Below, piece after piece: positions 57,330 through 64,000 of a stretch of DNA of 64,000 nucleotides. The notes beneath the pieces were generated by a model. It was given only the letters and a program-made list of their open reading frames with translations. It made no database searches and was not told where the DNA came from. The position numbers and the translations under genes were made by a program. Source of the stretch: Dendrocalamus latiflorus (taxonomy: Eukaryota; Streptophyta; Magnoliopsida; Poales; Poaceae); assembly GCA_017311315.1 (NCBI GenBank), contig CM029670.1, forward strand, positions 28,516,949 through 28,580,948, read 5' to 3'. Numbering within the stretch: position 1 is the stretch's first letter; the number at the start of each line of letters is the position of its first letter.

Positions 57330-58021
57330 CAGGGCCGTCTCCAGAAATTTGGGGCCCCAGGGCGAATTGCAAAATGAGGCCCTCAATTTTTAAAAAATAT
57401 TGGTCTAATATAACTAAGGCATACTATCGCACAATCATGTAAGATGTAACTTCAATATGTATTACTCCATACAAGATTTGAAAATATATCAAATATTAAG
57501 ACTAAAAAAATATAGTACTGACCTCATGTTCTACTAAAAAGCATCATACGTCTTGTATTTCTTGAAATAAAATCTCCAATTATATCTTCATAATTAACCA
57601 GCCTCTACTCCAAAGTCCAACCACAGTATATACGTTAATTTCCTACGTGCGATTGTGCGAAAACAGTTTCTACTTTCTAGCTAGTTACGTACGTACCGGA
57701 GGTCTCCTGGGAAGTCTGCGCCATGACTTGCGCTCGCTTGCGTCGCCCGTGTCGCCGAAGGACAGGAACGCGCCGGCCGCGGCGACGAAGGCGTCGTATG
57801 AACCATTGATGCTAGCGGCACCACCGTCGTCAGTTCGTCATCACATCAGCGGCCGCAGAATTGAAGAAACCCTAGCAGGCACGCCATGCGGCATGCGCAT
57901 CGGCAGGAGTCAGGACCGGGACCGGCTGTAGCCTGTACATAATACGTATTGGTTTGAGGGCCCCACCAATTTGGGGGCCCTGTGCCGTCGCTCAACTGGC
58001 ACGCCCTCATCAACGGGCCTG
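57330..58021. mobile_element. Non-autonomous hAT-like element nested in the Pack-MULE (692 bp)
   Basis: It starts CAGGGCCGTC and ends ACGGGCCTG, imperfect inverted termini. CGCGCGTC is duplicated at 57322-57329 and 58022-58029, the 8-bp target duplication of hAT elements. The two ends also share GGGGCCC/AATTTGGGG text. No transposase is seen. Confidence 0.8.
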
Positions 58022-58029
58022 CGCGCGTC

Positions 58030-58908
58030 TAGGGTTAGGGTTTCGAGGCTCTCGGCGCCGGCACCTCCAACGACGGTCTCCAGCCGCGATAGGAATGCCT
58101 CGTCGAGCACCTTGTGCACGCAGTCACGGGAGGGATAATCCTTGAGGAGCATCGCGACGAACGCCTTGGTGGCGGCTAGGACGGGGTGGCCATGGATGGC
58201 GGAGTGGATCAAGCCGTGCAGCATCGCCTCGGAGGGCGACCTGGCGTCCTCGCCCGCGGCGGCGGAGGGGGCAGCGGCGGCAGGAAGGGAGACCCTGGCG
58301 AGGAGGTCGGCGGCGTCATCGTCGGGGAGGAGAGGCGCGAGGTCGAGGACGCGGGCCTCCTCCTCCTCGGACCAGGGCACGGCCTCGAGGAAGCAGATGC
58401 ACGCCTCGATGCAGGCGTCGAAGTGGAGCTGTAGCGCGACGGGGAGGAGGTCGAGGGTGTCGGCGGGAGAGCGGATGGCGCCGGCGAAGTCGAGCGTGTG
58501 GAGGAGGCGGAGGACCTCGACGTGGGCGTGGAAAGGGCGGGAGCAGGAGAGCGAAGGGGTCACGGAGAGGGAGAGGCGGCCAACGGCGGAGGGGGAAGGG
58601 CTCCAGCGGTCGGAAAGGAGGGCGGCGAAGTAGTGGGAGCGGAGGAGGGACGCCGAGGAGACGTGGAGATCGAGGAAGGGGGCGGGTGCGGGATGGTGGT
58701 CGTGGTCGCCGCTATCGACGTCGTCATGGGAGGGGTCGATGTGGAGGCGGAGAAGGAGGTCGGCGTTGGGGAAGGAGAGCGGAGGGGAGGAAGCGGAGGA
58801 GGTGGTGGGGGGAGGAGGCGACGGCGGCGAGGCGGGAGCTGCTCGCCGAGCGCTGGCGCTTGCGGAGGGACATTGCCGTTGGCGTTGGGAATTGGGGAGA
58901 GGGGACAA
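58030..58908 (-). pseudogene. BTB/POZ-domain gene fragment captured by the Pack-MULE
   Basis: An unbroken minus-strand frame of about 290 codons encodes a BTB/POZ protein of the plant group I know as At1g63850/At3g05675-like. Features: a BTB core (NADLLLRLHI near 58770; SHYFAALLSDRWS near 58620); EVLRLLHTLDFAGAI near 58490; and the signature CFLEAVPWSEEEEARVLDL near 58370. In the family the BTB domain mediates dimerisation and, in some members, binding to CUL3 ubiquitin ligases. No in-frame ATG precedes the BTB core; the frame opens with TTG inside the terminal repeat. The nearest ATG (58874) is in another frame. The C-terminus is cut off near the left end and then runs into the hAT element. 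No intron is visible. Probably not a functional protein as it stands. Confidence 0.85.
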
Positions 58909-59113
58909 ATCAGATTTGGGTAGGAAGTGACAAGGGGCAAAAGGGTCAGTTCAAGTCCCTAAAAATGCAAAATAGACATTAAAGGAAGAAAATGGCAAAA
59001 CAAAGGACAAAACACTAAAATTTGTGGCATAATAACAAAGCCACTTAAGTATGTGGCAAATGAGAGGATGGCACTTAAGTTTGTGGCATGAGAGCAATTT
59101 TCCCGCCAACTTA

Positions 59114-59689
59114 CAGGGCATTGGCCACCACTTTGTTGGGCCGCTAGAATACCCCGCCTTGCGGGCGGACACCAAGGCGCAGGGAGCAGAGAGTGCCAAG
59201 GGCGCAGGCACCGCCGAGCATGCCATAGGTAGAGGCGCTTAGAGCAGGGACGCTGAGAGCTGGACGACGGGTGCCAGGGCACTTGCACGAGGGGCGCCGG
59301 GAGCAAGGGTGTCGAGCAATAGAGGCGCCGGACGTTGAAGGTCGGGCGCCAGGGCGCTCATGCGGGGGCACCTCGAGGAGAGCGCTCGCATGCGGGGCGC
59401 CGCGTGCAGAGGCGCCGAGAGTAGGACATCGAGCACCAAGGGCGTGGGGCATCAGGACACCTGGGCATGCGAAGCACACAGACTTGTCAAAGTACGGATC
59501 ATTTTAGACAGGAGGTGGTAAAAGCCCTCAACACAATGATCTAGCCCCCCTATTCGATGGGAACCTTGAAGGACGCCTGAGAGGCAGAGAGGAGTGCTGA
59601 GGTCTTGTATTCTGTCGATGAGTATTTTCAATATACACTTACCATAGCATTTTTGCAGGGTGTTTTTGCAGGACGCTAAAGACTTAGTA
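59114..59689. other. GC-rich degenerate repeat DNA
   Basis: Short GGGCGCC(A/G)GGGCGC and GAGCANGGGCGCCGAG phrases recur between 59200 and 59450 without a fixed period. No supported gene. Confidence 0.35.
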
Positions 59690-60535
59690 AAATTTTGCCT
59701 CGACGGGGATACACATGCTCGAGATTTAGCCAAATTCTAACTCGATGCAGCGTGAGGCATGAAGACCAAGAGGCATGAAGACCAAGGAATACGCGCAGGT
59801 GCTCCACATGATGGGTGAGGACTTCACTCGAGGCCCAAGGGACCCACTTGAGAGCATCCATAAATTGGTCAAGTTTTGACTTGATGAGCATGAGGGTGCC
59901 CAAGACTTAGCCACATTTTGGTTTTATATCACGTGAGTGCAACACTCGAGGGACAAGGAATTCGCACGAGGCACGATGCCTAAGGGATCCAAGCGAGGGT
60001 ATCTATGACTTGGCCAAAATTTTGGCTTGATAGGCATAAGGGTGCCCTTGACTTAGCCAAATTTTAGCTTTACATCACGTGAGTGCTCCACTTGAGGGAC
60101 GAGGCCTTCGTGCGAGACACAAGGTCTAAGGGATCCACGCGAGGGCACCCATGATTTAGCCAAAATTTTGGCTTAGTGGGCACGAGGGTGCCCAAGACTT
60201 AGCTAAATTTTTGCTTCATATCACAAGAGTGCTCCGCGCAAGGGGCGAGGGCCTTGCGCGAGGAGCAAGGCTCGAGGGATCCATGCGAAAGCACACATGA
60301 CTTAGCCAAAATTTTGCCTTGATGGGCACGAGGGTCCCCAAAACTTAGCCAAAATTTAGCTTCATATCACACGAGTGCTCCACGCGAGGGGTGAGGGTCC
60401 GCATGAGGGACGAGGCCTGAATGATCCACACAATGGCGCCCATAACTTTAGCTAAAATTTTGACTTGATAGGCATGAGGGTGCCCAAGCCTTAACCAAAT
60501 TTTAGCTTCAAATCACGCGAGTGCTCCACGCAGGG
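59690..60535. repeat. 146-bp tandem repeat, about 5-6 copies
   Basis: The anchor GAGTGCTCCAC/GTGCTCC recurs at 60083, 60229, 60375 and 60521 (exactly 146 bp apart). A degenerate copy lies at 59937 and a rougher one near 59799. Each unit contains GACTTAGCCAAAATTTTGGCTT and GGGATCCACGCGAGGGCACCC-like text. The AAAATTTTGGC core makes a small palindrome in each unit. No coding function is apparent. Confidence 0.85.
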
Positions 60536-60968
60536 TGGGAAACGGCGCCGACGACTAGCGGAGTCAGGGTGGGTTGCGACGGAAAAGGAGGCTATGGCTG
60601 GGTTCCTGGCACTATGGGGATTTCGTTTTTGGGGTCGGTGGGGATAGGGAAGTTGGCGATCGCCGGCGGCGAGGTTTTTCCTCCCGCGGGACAATTGAAT
60701 CGTACGGGGTGATTAGAGGGCTAAATGGGCGATTGCGCTAGAGTTTGAGCATCTGTGGGGCTAGGGTAGGCTCGTGGAAGCAGTGGAAGAGGGAATAGAG
60801 AAGTTCGGGGATCTAGGGCAACGGTTCAGGGGAACTTCTAGGGGCATGAGGAAGCTACTGACGGAGCTAATTGAAAAATGTTGGAGTGGAGAGGTGAAAT
60901 TGAGCTAGGGCTTGCCTGGGGGATTTTCGACGATTGCCGGCAATGGGGAGAACGGCTAGAGCTTCGGG
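60536..60968. other. Unassigned GC-rich stretch
   Basis: No ORF with recognisable features. It lies between the 146-bp array and a gypsy LTR start. Confidence 0.3.
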
Positions 60969-62660
<1,692 letters not shown>

Positions 62661-64000
62661 AAAGATTAACATCAAGCTAATGTGTATCACTTACATCTTC
62701 CCAATTTATTTCTAGGATCAATCTCAGAATATGATTGGTAAATAAAGATGGGAATAGTAATTTAATTGTGAGATTTAACTACAAGGGTTATGAAATGAAA
62801 TTAAAAATTTAAGTTTGATTAATTGCATGTAAAGACACATTGTGCGTGAGAATAAGAATAAGGAATTATTTATGAATTATACAATTAAATTAACAACTTC
62901 ACATTTGTAAATTTGATGCCAATCAAGATTAATAATCTAATCCTCATGTACAAGATTTATCAAGCTAAATTTATGCCATGGACATTTTACTATTATCAGG
63001 GAATTTACAAGAAGTTAATACACTAATAACAATATGGTTAAATGATTTAGTAATGAAACTTGATAAAAGATTCATACCCATATAATCTTGCCCAAGTCTA
63101 CGACAACTAAGTAAATCAATTCATCAAGATTGTGTCACATGAAATATTAACCATGAATTGCTCATCTCTCTTGGTAGTGCTTAAAATAGTCATTGGTAAG
63201 CCACATAAAATATCAAGTGTGGTTTACTCATCTCTAAAATCATAGAAGCTATCCTCTCAAAAGTGCTTAAGAATATTTGTAGTAAAGACTTTAACATTAT
63301 CTTAAATACTAAGATTTAAGATGACAAATAGAATATAATTAAGAAAGTCTTGAATAAGAAAGAGCAATCCTTAATCTTTGTCTCGCATCCAAATTCCCCA
63401 TCATTATCTCGGGATTTAAATTTAATGATCAAGAATAAATAATAATAAAAGAAATAGCTTTACTAAGAAGATCCATGTAAGAATCCTAACTCTCCTTTCT
63501 GACAAATCACAACCGATGATCCTATCGAATAAAGTTATTAATCAAGCAGAATAACTGACTTTAGAATGGGCAGTTGCAATCTCAGCAAAATATTGCCACA
63601 TGAAATATCAAAGTTACACTGCATATTTAACTATACTCACCTTACGTATCTGTATCCTAAAATCATAAAATCATGTTTCTCCTTACTACCGTCGATACTC
63701 TTTTTTTTTATCTGTCCCTAATTCTTGCCCGACTCATAGAACTTCCTTGATAAATATAAATTAATAAAGAGGAAGTCACCAAATAAAAGGTCGAGCCTCC
63801 CCCTTCCCCAATCGGCTGTGTTTGGCCACTTTCTTTTCCAAAGCAGGTAATTCCTGTAAAATACTCCTTCACCCCGGATCCCTACTTATCCTAATTTTCC
63901 CTCACGATAAAGCTACTCAGCCACCTCAGTCCTTCGCCCAGTCCATCTACCACTGTGTTTACAGCACACTAATCCGAATCATCTTTCTATTATCAAATCG
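62661..64000. other. AT-rich DNA, no gene, perhaps LTR continuation
   Basis: Full of stops in all frames. The text 'acatgaaatat(c/t)aa' occurs at about 63138 and 63600, and related 'cacataaaatatcaa' near 63202. No LTR end (for example ...CA plus a target duplication) was identified before the window ends. Confidence 0.35.

Larger units (their letters stand above)
57102..59104. mobile_element. Pack-MULE carrying a BTB/POZ gene fragment, 2003 bp
   Basis: Terminal inverted repeats are 57102-57310 and 58896-59104 (209 bp each, about 7 mismatches), starting GGGAAAATTGCTCTCATGCC. The 9-bp GCCAACTTA is duplicated at 57093-57101 and 59105-59113. No transposase lies inside. The interior is host-derived coding DNA (58030 to about 58890) plus a nested hAT-like insertion. 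These are the defining features of a Pack-MULE. Confidence 0.95.

Overview
This window is nuclear DNA of a grass, most likely rice (Oryza). That reading rests on the TE repertoire: nested LTR retrotransposons, a Tourist-like MITE with a TTA target duplication, a Pack-MULE with 209-bp inverted repeats, decayed CACTA transposase, and long Ty3/gypsy LTRs starting TGTAACA. A plant phytosulfokine gene with GT-AG introns supports it. No bacterial operon, rRNA, tRNA or CRISPR array was seen. Well over four fifths of the window is transposable-element DNA, and host genes survive only as small islands.

Layout. (1) 1-10519: a young Ty1/copia element (gag, pol with one in-frame stop, 2.4-kb LTR), cut by the left window edge and inserted into an older copia remnant (10520-11415). 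(2) 11416-14640: a solo-LTR candidate with a nested foldback MITE, then four minus-strand exons of a host gene resembling the KIAA0930/DUF2045 family. (3) 14641-20560: a Tourist-like MITE, a 2.4-kb composite foldback and undefined intergenic DNA. (4) 20562-35375: a decayed CACTA TNP2-type transposase split by Tat-1, a 12.1-kb Ty3/gypsy element of the Tat lineage on the minus strand (TSD ACTAT). (5) 35376-44905: LTR fragments, a 3.9-kb solo LTR (TSD ATATG), a 374-bp solo LTR (TSD GTTAG) beside two exons of an unrecognised host gene, an intact phytosulfokine precursor gene, and a gypsy gag remnant. (6) 44906-55217: Tat-2, a second member of the Tat-1 family on the plus strand (TSD GGGCC), which split an older gypsy element. 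(7) 57102-59104: a Pack-MULE (TSD GCCAACTTA) carrying a BTB/POZ gene fragment, itself hit by a hAT-like element (TSD CGCGCGTC). (8) 59690-64000: a 146-bp tandem repeat and the start of another long gypsy LTR.

The most interesting system is the Tat-1/Tat-2 pair. Each carries gag-PR-RT-RH-archaeal-type RH-IN on its sense strand. Between pol and the 3' LTR, on the opposite strand, each carries a separate three-exon gene (antisense ORF) with two very short introns at identical positions, its own TATA-like box, and a tandem minisatellite on each side. Both copies have near-identical LTRs but heavily broken coding regions. They therefore probably moved in trans as defective templates, and several stop codons carry the mark of CHG-methylation deamination.
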